The notes beneath the pieces were generated by a model. That model had not been told where the DNA came from. It did no database searches and saw only the letters and a list, made by a program, of their open reading frames with translations. From the NCBI GenBank assembly GCA_947095985.1, contig CAMUPZ010000001.1:14811-78810 (forward strand): a stretch of 64,000 nt of DNA, written 5' to 3'. This stretch comes from an uncultured Candidatus Saccharibacteria bacterium. Lineage in GTDB: Bacteria > Patescibacteriota > Saccharimonadia > Saccharimonadales > Saccharimonadaceae. The translations under genes and the position numbers were made by a program. Positions 24,542-33,495 of this stretch are shown in pieces (the first letter of the stretch is position 1; every line of letters starts with the position of its first letter).

Positions 24542-25819
24542 TTAGAAAAGCTTACTCAGCTTATCGTGTAGCTTCGTCAGCAACTCTTTTTCTTCTGAAC
24601 TGACTGCTGCCAGGGTCCATGTATTTGCTGCAAAGAATTGACGAGCCGTCTCAATCATCTGTTCCGAAGTGACTGCCAAAATCGAAGCTGGCACCCCGTC
24701 ATAATCCCTAACAAAATCATCAGCAAAATACCGGCCTACGTAAAAATTACTGATCTGACCAACTGTCTGAGCGCCCATCTGATAACGACCCAGCGAGTAT
24801 GATTTAACACTTTCTAAATCTTCAGCAGAGATAGAGCCAGATAAAACTCGCTTTAATTCTCTGACGATGATATCAAATAGCTTTTCGGCCGTATCAATAT
24901 TCACTTGCCCGCCAAAATCCCAGGCCGAATCATAAAAACCGACTGAGGTATCACTAAATATACTGTAAGCCAAGCCCTTTTTACGCGCCGAACCAAAAAT
25001 CCTTGAACTCATCGTGCCAGTAAGTATATGATTTAAGGCACTCATAGCGTCAGCCTCTTCATCTGTTAATTCACGCGACACGACCATTGACCAGCCAAAT
25101 GTCAGATTTGTTGCTTCTTTGCGTCGAATCAGAACCGGATTTGCCCTACGAGGCTCATCATGCGGAATCGCAAACCTCTCACCAGTCTCCAATTGCCACC
25201 CCTCCAAATGCTCCTTAATAGCAGACTTTCGCCCTGTCAATTTTCCAGCCACCACAAACCGCATATTATTCAAAGTGTGCGTACGCTTATGGTGATTTTT
25301 TATATCTTTAAGCTCAATATTAGCAATCGTCTTTAATCGCTGATTATAGGTCAATATATCCTCACCCAGTGCCTGCTGGATGCGTGGCCACATCACACGG
25401 TTATGATTATTAAGATAGCCCGTTAATTCAGAACGAACATTGCCCTTTTCTGCCTCCAGCTCATCAGTATTGAAGCGCGGCGTTGTAATTGCTAACCGCT
25501 GGAGTTCCAATATCCGGTCCCATTCAAAATCAGCACAGATTGCCTCGTAAACCATCGAATAATCTGACGTATAAGCATTATGATAGGCGCCATTTTTAGT
25601 GAATTCTTGCTCATAATTATGCTCTGAGCGGAATTTTTCATTAGCGCCAAATGCCATATGCTCCATAATATGCGCCGTTTCATAGATATTTTTATCTAGG
25701 ACATAACGATTGCCCGCCCTAAATTGCACCTGAAAACTCATCACTGTAGCGTCTGGGACATCAATCAGTAAACCACGCGCGCCATTTTTCAGCCTAACTT
25801 CTTCAACTGTATGTTTCAT
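24542..25819 (-). CDS. M16 family zinc metallopeptidase
   Basis: An insulinase/MPP-like peptidase of 425 residues. The inverted zinc motif HxxEH is His50-Ile-Met-Glu53-His54 and the third ligand is Glu124 in ELEAEKGNVRSEL, at the usual spacing of about 70 residues. It contains one catalytic M16 repeat followed by one inactive repeat (with TNLTFGWSMVV and ASSRIFG-type segments), so it is probably a dimer or half-clamshell. No signal peptide is visible, so it is likely cytoplasmic. It follows secA by 15 nt and should share its message. The substrate is unknown. Confidence 0.92.
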   Translation of the reverse strand: MKHTVEEVRLKNGARGLLIDVPDATVMSFQVQFRAGNRYVLDKNIYETAHIMEHMAFGANEKFRSEHNYEQEFTKNGAYHNAYTSDYSMVYEAICADFEWDRILELQRLAITTPRFNTDELEAEKGNVRSELTGYLNNHNRVMWPRIQQALGEDILTYNQRLKTIANIELKDIKNHHKRTHTLNNMRFVVAGKLTGRKSAIKEHLEGWQLETGERFAIPHDEPRRANPVLIRRKEATNLTFGWSMVVSRELTDEEADAMSALNHILTGTMSSRIFGSARKKGLAYSIFSDTSVGFYDSAWDFGGQVNIDTAEKLFDIIVRELKRVLSGSISAEDLESVKSYSLGRYQMGAQTVGQISNFYVGRYFADDFVRDYDGVPASILAVTSEQMIETARQFFAANTWTLAAVSSEEKELLTKLHDKLSKLF

Positions 25820-25834
25820 CGCCTAACTTTCTGA

Positions 25835-28465
25835 CTACTTACGATTCTTTTTGCGGTTTTGGCGCTGCGCTTTTTTCTTCTTGCGCGCTTGGTTTTTAGC
25901 ACGATTAGATTCCGCGCTAGTCTTCCCCTTTTTCACCGAAAAGTCATCATCACGATTTTCTTCACCAGAACCAATTTCGTTCACGCCACGCTCGACGGCA
26001 TTTTCTGCCAAGCGCGTCAGTTCTGTGTCGTATTCATCATCCTGTGATTGACGAACCACGGCATCAGCTTTATGGATGTTAAATATTGTCGCCAAGACTT
26101 CATTGCGTAAATTAGCCTGCAAGCTCTCAAATAGCTTCTGAGATTCTGAGCGATATTCAACCAACGGATCGCGCTGGCCAACACTACGCCAGTGAATTCC
26201 TTCACGCAAATGTTGCATGTTTTCCAAATGTTGCATCCACAATGTATCCAGCACAGCCATATAAACCTCGCGCTCAACACCACGCAAATCATCAGCACCA
26301 ATCTCAGATTCTTTAGCTGCGTAAGCTTCTTCTGCCAGCTTCAACGCCTTTTCGTAGCGAAGCTTATCTTTCTTTTCCTTGCCAATTTTTGAAAGTTTGC
26401 CCTCATCAACCGGGAAAGTCGCCACAAATTCTTCAACAAACTTTGGATTATTCTTAATTGGCAATGTCGTCAATTCACTAACTTTCGCTCTCAGCAAGCG
26501 TTCAATTTCTGGCTTAATGTTATCGCCTTCCAAAATCTTGCGGCGCATGACGTACACCACGCGGCGGTGACGATTGATGACGTTGTCGTACTGAACAACA
26601 TTTTTGCGCGTATCAAAGTTGTAACCCTCGACACGCTTTTGGGCCGCCTCCAGCGTCTTAGACACCGCGCGATTTTGAATCGGCGTTTCTTCGTCGACGC
26701 CCAGCCGATCCATCAACGCCGCGATACGCTCGCCCTGGAAAATTCGCATCAAATCATCTTCGGTCGACACGTAAAACTGCGTCTCACCTGGGTCGCCCTG
26801 ACGACCGCCACGACCGCGCAGCTGATTGTCGATGCGTCGTGATTCGTGCCGCTCTGAACCGATCACCACCAGACCACCTAACTCCTTAACGCCCTTGCCG
26901 AGCTTAATGTCGGTACCGCGTCCGGCAATGTTCGTCGCTAGCGTAATCGCACCCTTTTCACCAGCTTTCTCAATGATGGCCGCCTCACGCTCATTATTCT
27001 TAGCGTTCAAAATCTCAAACTTGATGCCTTCTTTTTCCAAATATTTAGCAATCTGCTCATTCTTGGCAATTGAACCAGAACCAACCAACACTGGACGGCC
27101 TTGCTTGTGATAATCCTTGATGGCTTCAGCCACCGCCTTCAGCTTGCCTTTTTCGGTCTTGAAAATCAGGTCTTCTTTGTCGTCGCGAATCACTGGCTTG
27201 TTCGGCGGAATCTGGATAACGTCCAGTGAATAAATTTGTTGAAACTCCTCAGCTTCAGTAAACGCCGTACCAGTCATACCGGAAAGCTTATTGTACAGAC
27301 GGAAATAATTCTGGAACGAAATGGTCGCTAGCGTCATGCTTTCTTCCAGCACTGGCACACCTTCTTTCGCCTCAATTGCCTGGTGCAAGCCTTCGTTGTA
27401 ACGGCGTCCTTGCATCAAACGACCAGTGTGCTCATCGACGATAATCACTTCACCGTCATTAGTCACCACATAATCTTTGTCGCGCTTGAACAATGTTTGT
27501 GCTCGCAGCGCCTGATCCATGTGGTAAACGCTGCGCACGTGATCTGGCGTGTACAAATTTTTTATACCCAACAATTTTTGGACTTTTTCCACGCCCTCAT
27601 CGGTCAACGCCACGCTGCGGCGCTTTTCATCCAAAACATAGTCCTCTGGCACTAATTTACTGGCAACCTTGGCGAAGGTGTAGTAATTATCTGGGTTCTC
27701 TGCTGCTGGCGCCGAGATGATCAGCGGCGTCCGCGCTTCGTCGATCAAAATCGAGTCCACCTCGTCAACGATGGCAAAGTTCAGCTCGCGCTGCCTGAGC
27801 AAGTCAACGTCGTTCACCATGTTGTCGCGCAGATAGTCAAAGCCAAACTCGTTGTTGGTTCCATAGGTAATGTCCGCCGCGTAAGCCTCTTTACGCGTAA
27901 CTGGGCGGAGCTTGCGCATGCGCGGATCATCATGATGCTCATTGTCATAATCCTTATCGTACACAAATGACGCTTCGTTAATGATCACACCAGTCGTCAG
28001 GCCCAAAAAGTCATACACCTGACCCATCCAGCCCGCGTCGCGCTGCGCCAGATAATCGTTGACGGTCACCACGTGAACGCCTTTTCCTTCCAGCGCGTTC
28101 AGATAGGTTGGCAATGTCGCCACCAAAGTCTTACCTTCACCTGTCTTCATCTCAGCCACATTTCCCTCATGAAGGACCATGCCGCCGATTAGCTGAACAT
28201 CATACGGACGCTCGCCGATGACACGCTTGGCTGCCTCGCGCGCCACTGCAAAGGCATCCGGCAAAATCGTATCCAAGGTTACGTTTTTCTTATCCAAACG
28301 CTTTTTCAACTCATCAGTCTGCGCCCGAAGCTCCTTATCAGACATTTTTTCATATTTGTCATTTAGACCATTGATAACGTCAACTTGTTTTCGCAGTCGT
28401 TTCAGAATCTTCTTCTGCGGATCGCCAAAAATCTTACTCAGCGCCTTTTGTTGTGTCATTGCCAT
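25835..28465 (-). CDS. secA: Preprotein translocase ATPase SecA
   Basis: Motor of the Sec export pathway. The DEAD motor has AEMKTGEGKTLVATLP (Walker A), DEVDSILIDEARTPLIIS and TNIAGRGTDIKLG, and the preprotein cross-linking domain is present. The 876-residue protein ends in a Lys/Arg-rich tail (about 25 residues) without the Cys-rich zinc/SecB site, suggesting no SecB. I start it at ATG 28465 because family members begin near ALSKIFG and GAGGGAG lies upstream. ATG 28501 is possible and would add 12 residues. TATAAT is at 28513-28518. Confidence 0.95.
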   Translation of the reverse strand: MAMTQQKALSKIFGDPQKKILKRLRKQVDVINGLNDKYEKMSDKELRAQTDELKKRLDKKNVTLDTILPDAFAVAREAAKRVIGERPYDVQLIGGMVLHEGNVAEMKTGEGKTLVATLPTYLNALEGKGVHVVTVNDYLAQRDAGWMGQVYDFLGLTTGVIINEASFVYDKDYDNEHHDDPRMRKLRPVTRKEAYAADITYGTNNEFGFDYLRDNMVNDVDLLRQRELNFAIVDEVDSILIDEARTPLIISAPAAENPDNYYTFAKVASKLVPEDYVLDEKRRSVALTDEGVEKVQKLLGIKNLYTPDHVRSVYHMDQALRAQTLFKRDKDYVVTNDGEVIIVDEHTGRLMQGRRYNEGLHQAIEAKEGVPVLEESMTLATISFQNYFRLYNKLSGMTGTAFTEAEEFQQIYSLDVIQIPPNKPVIRDDKEDLIFKTEKGKLKAVAEAIKDYHKQGRPVLVGSGSIAKNEQIAKYLEKEGIKFEILNAKNNEREAAIIEKAGEKGAITLATNIAGRGTDIKLGKGVKELGGLVVIGSERHESRRIDNQLRGRGGRQGDPGETQFYVSTEDDLMRIFQGERIAALMDRLGVDEETPIQNRAVSKTLEAAQKRVEGYNFDTRKNVVQYDNVINRHRRVVYVMRRKILEGDNIKPEIERLLRAKVSELTTLPIKNNPKFVEEFVATFPVDEGKLSKIGKEKKDKLRYEKALKLAEEAYAAKESEIGADDLRGVEREVYMAVLDTLWMQHLENMQHLREGIHWRSVGQRDPLVEYRSESQKLFESLQANLRNEVLATIFNIHKADAVVRQSQDDEYDTELTRLAENAVERGVNEIGSGEENRDDDFSVKKGKTSAESNRAKNQARKKKKAQRQNRKKNRK

Positions 28466-28540
28466 AAAACTTAAAACTCCCTCACTTTCAGGCATTTTCA
28501 AAAACTTCTTTTATTATAGCGTTTTTAGGTCAATTTGAAA

Positions 28541-28568
28541 AGAAAAAGCGCCCAGAAAGTGAGCGCTT
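28541..28568 (-). terminator. Terminator after hpf
   Basis: AAGCGC (28546-28551) pairs with GCGCTT (28563-28568); on the minus strand the stem is followed by TTTTTCTTTT. It separates hpf from the secA promoter just downstream. Confidence 0.7.
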
Positions 28569-28589
28569 CATGACAACTTCAGCTAATAA

Positions 28590-28961
28590 TTATTTTCGGC
28601 CCAGACCTCTCTTCAACTTAGCCAAAATTCCGCGGCTACTACCAACGTGCGCCAACACGTCATCCTTATACTTTCTCACCTGACCGTTCAACTTTGCCTC
28701 GACAATATCCACTGCCGCCAAAACGTTCATAGTTGAATCTTTAGCAGTAATTTTCTTATCTGGAACGTTAATAATAACTTCAACTTCGTATTTATTACCA
28801 CCAGGATTATCGATTTGCTTAATCTTTACATCTGCGGTCACGCTTTTACGGGCATGGCGTGGTAGATATTTGCCCAAACCACCAATTTTTCGCTCAACAT
28901 ATTTCTTAGTCGTATCGTTTAACTCGTACTTAACGCCAGTAATAGTAATATTTTTAATCAT
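28590..28961 (-). CDS. hpf: Ribosome hibernation promoting factor, short form
   Basis: Binds the decoding region of idle 30S subunits and stabilises inactive ribosomes. The 123-residue protein has the N-terminal beta-alpha-beta fold (NITITGVKYELNDTTKKYVERKI, then YEVEVIINVPDKKITAKDST) and ends in a short basic tail (KLKRGLGRK). It lacks the second dimerisation domain of the long form. AGGAGG stands 5 nt before the ATG, and TATAAT (28991-28996) gives a leader of about 23 nt. It therefore uses a Shine-Dalgarno start, unlike many neighbours. Confidence 0.88.
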   Translation of the reverse strand: MIKNITITGVKYELNDTTKKYVERKIGGLGKYLPRHARKSVTADVKIKQIDNPGGNKYEVEVIINVPDKKITAKDSTMNVLAAVDIVEAKLNGQVRKYKDDVLAHVGSSRGILAKLKRGLGRK

Positions 28962-28991
28962 TTTTCCTCCTACTAACTAATATGTCTTTCA

Positions 28992-30233
28992 TTATATCAC
29001 GTCACGGCCATTCATATATGGTCGCAATACCTCTGGAACCGTCAAACTGCCATCTTCGTTTTGGAAATTCTCCAAAATCACCACCAATGACCGCGCCAAT
29101 GAAACCGCCGTGCCATTCAGGGTGTGAACCGACTCGATGTTGCCATTCGCGCGTCGCACGCGAATATTCAAACCGCGCGCTTGATAATCCGTACAATTCG
29201 AGCAGCTCGTCAGCTCGCGGTAGGTCTGATCAACTGGCGACCAATATTCAATATCATACTTTTTGGCAGCTGGCGCACCCAAGTCGCCCGCCGCGATATT
29301 CACCACGTGGTACGAAATACCAATTTGCTGCCACAGTGATTCCTCGACGCTGAGGATTTTTTCATGAATTTCCTTGGACTGTTCCGGCAGACAGAACGCA
29401 TACATTTCCAATTTGTTAAATTGGTGCACTCGGAACAAACCGCGGGTGTGCTTGCCATACGTGCCCGCTTCCCTGCGGTAGCACGGGCTATACCCAGCGT
29501 AGAGCAGCGGCAAATCTTTCTCATCAAAAATTTCATCAGCGTGGTAGCCCGTCAGTGGCATTTCTGCAGTACCGATTAGGGTCAAATCTTCGCCCTCAAC
29601 CACGTACTCATTGCTACCCTCGCCTTTTGGCGTAAAGCCCGCACCTTCTGCCGTGCGTAAATTCACCATATGAGGCACGGTCATAAAAGTAAAGCCTTGT
29701 TTCGTCACATAATCCAGCGCGAATTGCGTCACAGCATTTTCCAACAATGCCAGATCGCCCTTAAGGTAATAAAACTTCGCACCAGCTACTTTTGCTCCAC
29801 GCTCAAAGTCTACCCAGCCGCGACTAACAGCATAGTCCAAATGATCCTTGGCGCCCGTTTTACGTTCGCCGTAAGCCTTTATCTCAACCGAATCTTCCTC
29901 ACCACCAAGCGGCACGTCATCAAAGGTGATGTTTGGCACGTTTTTCAGAATTGCGGCTATTTTTTCTTCAGCGGCTTTCAAGTAGCCCTCGCGCTCCGCT
30001 AGCTCAATTTTCAGCTGTTTCCCCTGATCAATCAATTCCTGATCTGGACGACCGCCCTTCATCTGCGCCGAAATTGCATTCCGCCGTTCGCGCAATGCCT
30101 CAACTTGTTTTTGCAGGTCGCGGCGCTCGTCATCCAATTGCAACATTGTTGCAATATCGACCGCGTATCCCTTATCATGTGCTGATTTTTGCACCAAATC
30201 AGCATTTTCTCGAATAAATTTGATATCTAACAT
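28992..30233 (-). CDS. serS: Seryl-tRNA synthetase
   Basis: Charges tRNA-Ser, a class II enzyme. An N-terminal coiled-coil arm (about residues 25-100) binds the long variable arm of tRNA-Ser. The core has LTLIGTAEMPLTGYH, YRREAGTYGKHTRGLFRVHQFNKLEM (motif 2) and NGTAVSLARSLVVILENFQNEDGSLTVPEVLRPYM (motif 3). Its 413 residues are a normal length. TATAAT (30240-30245) is 6 nt before the ATG, so it should be leaderless. Confidence 0.97.
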   Translation of the reverse strand: MLDIKFIRENADLVQKSAHDKGYAVDIATMLQLDDERRDLQKQVEALRERRNAISAQMKGGRPDQELIDQGKQLKIELAEREGYLKAAEEKIAAILKNVPNITFDDVPLGGEEDSVEIKAYGERKTGAKDHLDYAVSRGWVDFERGAKVAGAKFYYLKGDLALLENAVTQFALDYVTKQGFTFMTVPHMVNLRTAEGAGFTPKGEGSNEYVVEGEDLTLIGTAEMPLTGYHADEIFDEKDLPLLYAGYSPCYRREAGTYGKHTRGLFRVHQFNKLEMYAFCLPEQSKEIHEKILSVEESLWQQIGISYHVVNIAAGDLGAPAAKKYDIEYWSPVDQTYRELTSCSNCTDYQARGLNIRVRRANGNIESVHTLNGTAVSLARSLVVILENFQNEDGSLTVPEVLRPYMNGRDVI

Positions 30234-30258
30234 ATCCTAATTATATAACAACTTCCGC

Positions 30259-31098
30259 TTAAACGTGAGAGATTATCCCTGCGCCAAGCAGCCCTATTAT
30301 CACCAACCCTAACACAAATCGATAAATTATGAACGAACGAAAATTATTACTTTGGATAAATTTCAACAGCCAGGACACTGCCATATAACCCACGACAAAC
30401 GAAACCGCAGTAGCAATGATGGTTGACGTCCAACCCACGCCGCCGTAAATGTGCTTATACTTGGTGACGACCTCCAATAGTCCTGCCGCCACCAAAGCCG
30501 GAATCCCTAAGAAAAAGCTCAGTTTCGTGACCGATACGCGGTCAAATCCGCGGAACAAACCAACAGAGATTGTCGCACCAGAACGGCTGACCCCAGGAAT
30601 CAGCGACAGACATTGCCCCATGCCAATCGCCAGCGTATCCTTCCAGTTCGTCTCTGCTTCATTGCGCTTATTTTTTGCCGCCCGATTATCCGCCAGCCAC
30701 ATCACCACGCTCCAGCCGATCAGCCCGATTGCCACAAACCACAAACTCCGCAGCACCGTCTCAACTTCATGCTTAAACAATAAACCAACGACAGCGATAG
30801 GAATTGAACCAATGATGATCGCCCAGCCGTATTTATAATCAAACTTCCGGCGCGCCCGCTTCCACCATAGCCCGCGCCACCAAGCTTGCAGAATCCGCCA
30901 AATATCGCTCCAGAAATAAATTACCGCCGCCAGAATTGCCCCAATTTGGATCACCGCCGTAAACGCCACCACGCTCGGATCGTCGATTTTCATCCCCATC
31001 AATTTCTCGACAATCGTCAAATGTCCAGTCGAAGAAATCGGCAAGAATTCCGTAATTCCTTCAATCACGCCAAGAATAATTGCTTGCCACCAAGCCAC
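30259..31098 (-). CDS. uppP: Undecaprenyl-diphosphatase (BacA family)
   Basis: Recycles the lipid carrier by turning undecaprenyl diphosphate into the monophosphate, and gives resistance to bacitracin when raised. The signature segments EGITEFLPISSTGHL (near residue 13) and GVSRSGATISVGL (near 170) supply the catalytic Glu, Ser and Arg residues. About seven or eight membrane helices fill the 279 residues. It begins with GTG behind a weak AAAGG. TTGAAT, 17 bp and TACACT upstream form a possible own promoter within the 68-nt gap to the PspC gene, but read-through from the PadR operon is also likely. Confidence 0.95.
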   Translation of the reverse strand: MAWWQAIILGVIEGITEFLPISSTGHLTIVEKLMGMKIDDPSVVAFTAVIQIGAILAAVIYFWSDIWRILQAWWRGLWWKRARRKFDYKYGWAIIIGSIPIAVVGLLFKHEVETVLRSLWFVAIGLIGWSVVMWLADNRAAKNKRNEAETNWKDTLAIGMGQCLSLIPGVSRSGATISVGLFRGFDRVSVTKLSFFLGIPALVAAGLLEVVTKYKHIYGGVGWTSTIIATAVSFVVGYMAVSWLLKFIQSNNFRSFIIYRFVLGLVIIGLLGAGIISHV

Positions 31099-31166
31099 GC
31101 TTAAAAATTACCTTTCATCTTTCAAGTGTAGCATTAGCGGTAAAATCATTCAAATTAATTCTTATC

Positions 31167-32453
31167 TTAAGCGTCAGAGTGATCTACATTATCAGTGCCA
31201 TAATACGCTGGACCATCTACATTTACGCCAGCAGGAGCATAAATCTTAAGCCCAATTGGCGTATAGAACAGTTGACAGCCACTAAAAAATATCGTTCGCG
31301 GACATTTTTCAGCAATAGACACTATCAATCGATCGCCCTCGCGTCGTACATTGACGTCCGGCTTCTTCATGTTTGGTAATTCTATGTACTCGGCCTCGAT
31401 TTTCAGCTTATCAGAGTTGGTTCGTTTTACACTTCCCATTGCGCCGTTGATGGAAATTGTTTTTACATTATCTGCATCCGGAATTTCGACATTCATTCTC
31501 TTTGTCAGGTACTGCGATTCATATATAAATTCTGAGCTAGCTTTCATGCCAAATACAATTGAGCTGGCCATACCCATAGATATAACGACCGTAGCAATAA
31601 TCATCGAGAGTGCAGACACGCGACTCATCGTCCAAGTAAAAACGCTACGCGACAACATCATACCCAAAACCGCCGCTGAAATGCCGCAAATCACTAGTGA
31701 AATCCATAGACCCCAAGCCCATATTTGTGCATTTAATCCACTCAGCAGATCAATTACAGATAGTCCAACTGCGCCACCTACAATCAGCCCAATCACTACC
31801 CCAAGAGTCATCAGGAAAATTATAATTCCAGCAGAATAGCGAAGAATCTTAGAGGCCAAATCCCTACTCTCATTAGCTATTGCTGAGCCACCCTCAACAG
31901 CTGCTTTTTTAAGAGCCGCCAGAGTTACTGACTTGCCGTGCATTCTTAATTTATCTGACGCTGTCCTCGCTGGAGGCATTGATAGCCACATCACAACGTA
32001 AATTAATACAGCCGTACCAAAAGTTACGAACGGAGAGACAATTGCAATTAGCCGTACCCACAGCGGATTGATGTTAAAATATGCCGCCACGCCTGCACAC
32101 ACGCCACCGATAATAGCATTATCAGTATCACGCATTAGTTGCTTTTCTGACTTTGACTCTGAACCATCACCATCCAGATCATCATCTACTGGGCTATCTC
32201 CATCAGCAAAATCACGCGACTCACCCATTTGCTTTTGAATCGCTAAAACATCGTCAACACTAATGACTCCTTCTTTCATTACGCCGCGCTCTGCCAAAAT
32301 CTCAACCATCCGCGCTTCGATTTCCCTCATAGCTTCCGGCTCAGCGTGCATATTTTTTTGAATTGAATTAAGATATTTTTCTAGCAAACTTTTAGCTTCA
32401 ATTTCTATACTAAAAGCCGTTTTTGCTAGATGAATTCTAGTTATCTCTTTCAT
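31167..32453 (-). CDS. PspC-domain membrane protein
   Basis: A 428-residue envelope-stress type protein. Residues 1-110 form a soluble helical region ending in an acidic stretch (VDDDLDGDGS). A PspC domain follows (about 112-180: NAIIGGVCAGVAAYFNINPLWVRLIAIV), then several more membrane helices near 215-240, 250-270 and 280-310. A C-terminal outer domain follows with a beta-rich repeat. The fused N-terminal part, encoded next to a PadR regulator, is the arrangement seen in PadR/PspC pairs of Gram-positive bacteria. The start overlaps the padR stop by one base, giving coupled translation. Confidence 0.85.
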   Translation of the reverse strand: MKEITRIHLAKTAFSIEIEAKSLLEKYLNSIQKNMHAEPEAMREIEARMVEILAERGVMKEGVISVDDVLAIQKQMGESRDFADGDSPVDDDLDGDGSESKSEKQLMRDTDNAIIGGVCAGVAAYFNINPLWVRLIAIVSPFVTFGTAVLIYVVMWLSMPPARTASDKLRMHGKSVTLAALKKAAVEGGSAIANESRDLASKILRYSAGIIIFLMTLGVVIGLIVGGAVGLSVIDLLSGLNAQIWAWGLWISLVICGISAAVLGMMLSRSVFTWTMSRVSALSMIIATVVISMGMASSIVFGMKASSEFIYESQYLTKRMNVEIPDADNVKTISINGAMGSVKRTNSDKLKIEAEYIELPNMKKPDVNVRREGDRLIVSIAEKCPRTIFFSGCQLFYTPIGLKIYAPAGVNVDGPAYYGTDNVDHSDA

Positions 32454-32797
32454 TAATTCACACCTTTCTCAAGATCTTTAAGCGAACTATTCAACATTTT
32501 TATGCGATACTTTAACTCATCAACTAACTGAAAGCCACTATCTGTTAATGAGTAATATTTTCTGGGCGGCCCCTGCTCACTTTCCCGCCATTCATGCAGT
32601 AAATACCCATACTTCTGCAGTCTGTTTAGCAGCGGATAAATTGTGCCCTCAACAACCATTAGATCCGAGTCACTTAATCGCCTAACGATGTCACCAGCAT
32701 ACTGCTCCTGCTTAGAGCAGGAAAGCAGCACGCAGTACACCAAAAAACCTTTACGTAGCTGAATGGTTAGGCTTTCAGCATAATCACTAGGATTCAT
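32453..32797 (-). CDS. PadR family transcriptional regulator
   Basis: A small winged-helix regulator of about 114 residues. The N-terminal DNA-binding part has LRKGFLVYCVLLSCSKQEQYAGDIVRRL and VVEGTIYPLLNRLQKYGYLLHEW, with the wing SEQGPPRKYYSLTDSGFQLVDEL, followed by a short dimerisation helix. PadR proteins usually repress their own operon and release DNA when a drug or phenolic compound binds. I start it at ATG 32797, behind AGAGGAAAGG; the frame start at 32830 lies far inside the upstream ATPase gene. A palindrome in the operon promoter (34829-34842) is its likely operator. Confidence 0.9.
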   Translation of the reverse strand: MNPSDYAESLTIQLRKGFLVYCVLLSCSKQEQYAGDIVRRLSDSDLMVVEGTIYPLLNRLQKYGYLLHEWRESEQGPPRKYYSLTDSGFQLVDELKYRIKMLNSSLKDLEKGVN

Positions 32798-33485
32798 ACC
32801 TTTCCTCTTGTGGAATATTAGTACCTTCAATTTGCCCGTCTTTTATACGGATTTGGTAATCGCATTTTTTAGCCAAATCATCATCATGAGTCACCACTAT
32901 CAACGTCGCACCTTTTTGTTTGTTATAGTTAAACAGTAGCTCTTCTATCTTAGCGCCAGTTTCGCTGTCTAGATTACCCGTTGGCTCATCAGCAAAGATA
33001 ATCTGCGGATCGCCAACAATCGCCCTGGCAATCGCCAAACGCTGCTTTTGACCACCAGACAAATCTTTGGCGCGGCTTTTACGCTTCTCATACAAATCCA
33101 CCGCCATCAGAGCCTCGTTGATTTTCGCTTCGCGCATTTTTTGTGGCAGCTGTGCGATTTCTAGCGGCAGACTAACATTATCCTCAACACTTTCGTTACC
33201 TTGAACGAAAAAGCTCTGGAAAATAAACCCTATTTTTTTAGCCCGGAATTCATCAACCTGCTTCTGTTTCAGCTGCAAAATATCTTGCCCATCAATAATC
33301 ACTCGACCCTGCTGCGGACGGTCAAGTCCAGAAATTGCGTGCATCAATGTCGACTTTCCTGAGCCAGATTTACCAAGAATCGCCACACTAACGCCCGTTG
33401 GAATTTTCAGACTGACATCATTTAACGCTACAAATTGATTTTTCTTTTTGCCATAAATTTTCGTTACGTTATTAAGTTCAATCAT
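32787..33485 (-). CDS. MacB/LolD-type ABC transporter ATPase
   Basis: The 232-residue ATPase has Walker A GKSGSGKSTLMHAI, signature LSGGQKQRLAIARA, Walker B IIFADEPTGNLDS and the switch His in VVTHDDD, as in the LolD/MacB/FtsE group. It forms a transporter with the permease encoded 10 nt upstream. The position beside PadR and PspC suggests extrusion of a toxic compound or a role in envelope maintenance. AGGAG stands 6 nt before the start. Confidence 0.93.
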   Translation of the reverse strand: MIELNNVTKIYGKKKNQFVALNDVSLKIPTGVSVAILGKSGSGKSTLMHAISGLDRPQQGRVIIDGQDILQLKQKQVDEFRAKKIGFIFQSFFVQGNESVEDNVSLPLEIAQLPQKMREAKINEALMAVDLYEKRKSRAKDLSGGQKQRLAIARAIVGDPQIIFADEPTGNLDSETGAKIEELLFNYNKQKGATLIVVTHDDDLAKKCDYQIRIKDGQIEGTNIPQEERYES

Positions 33486-33495
33486 GATATTTCTC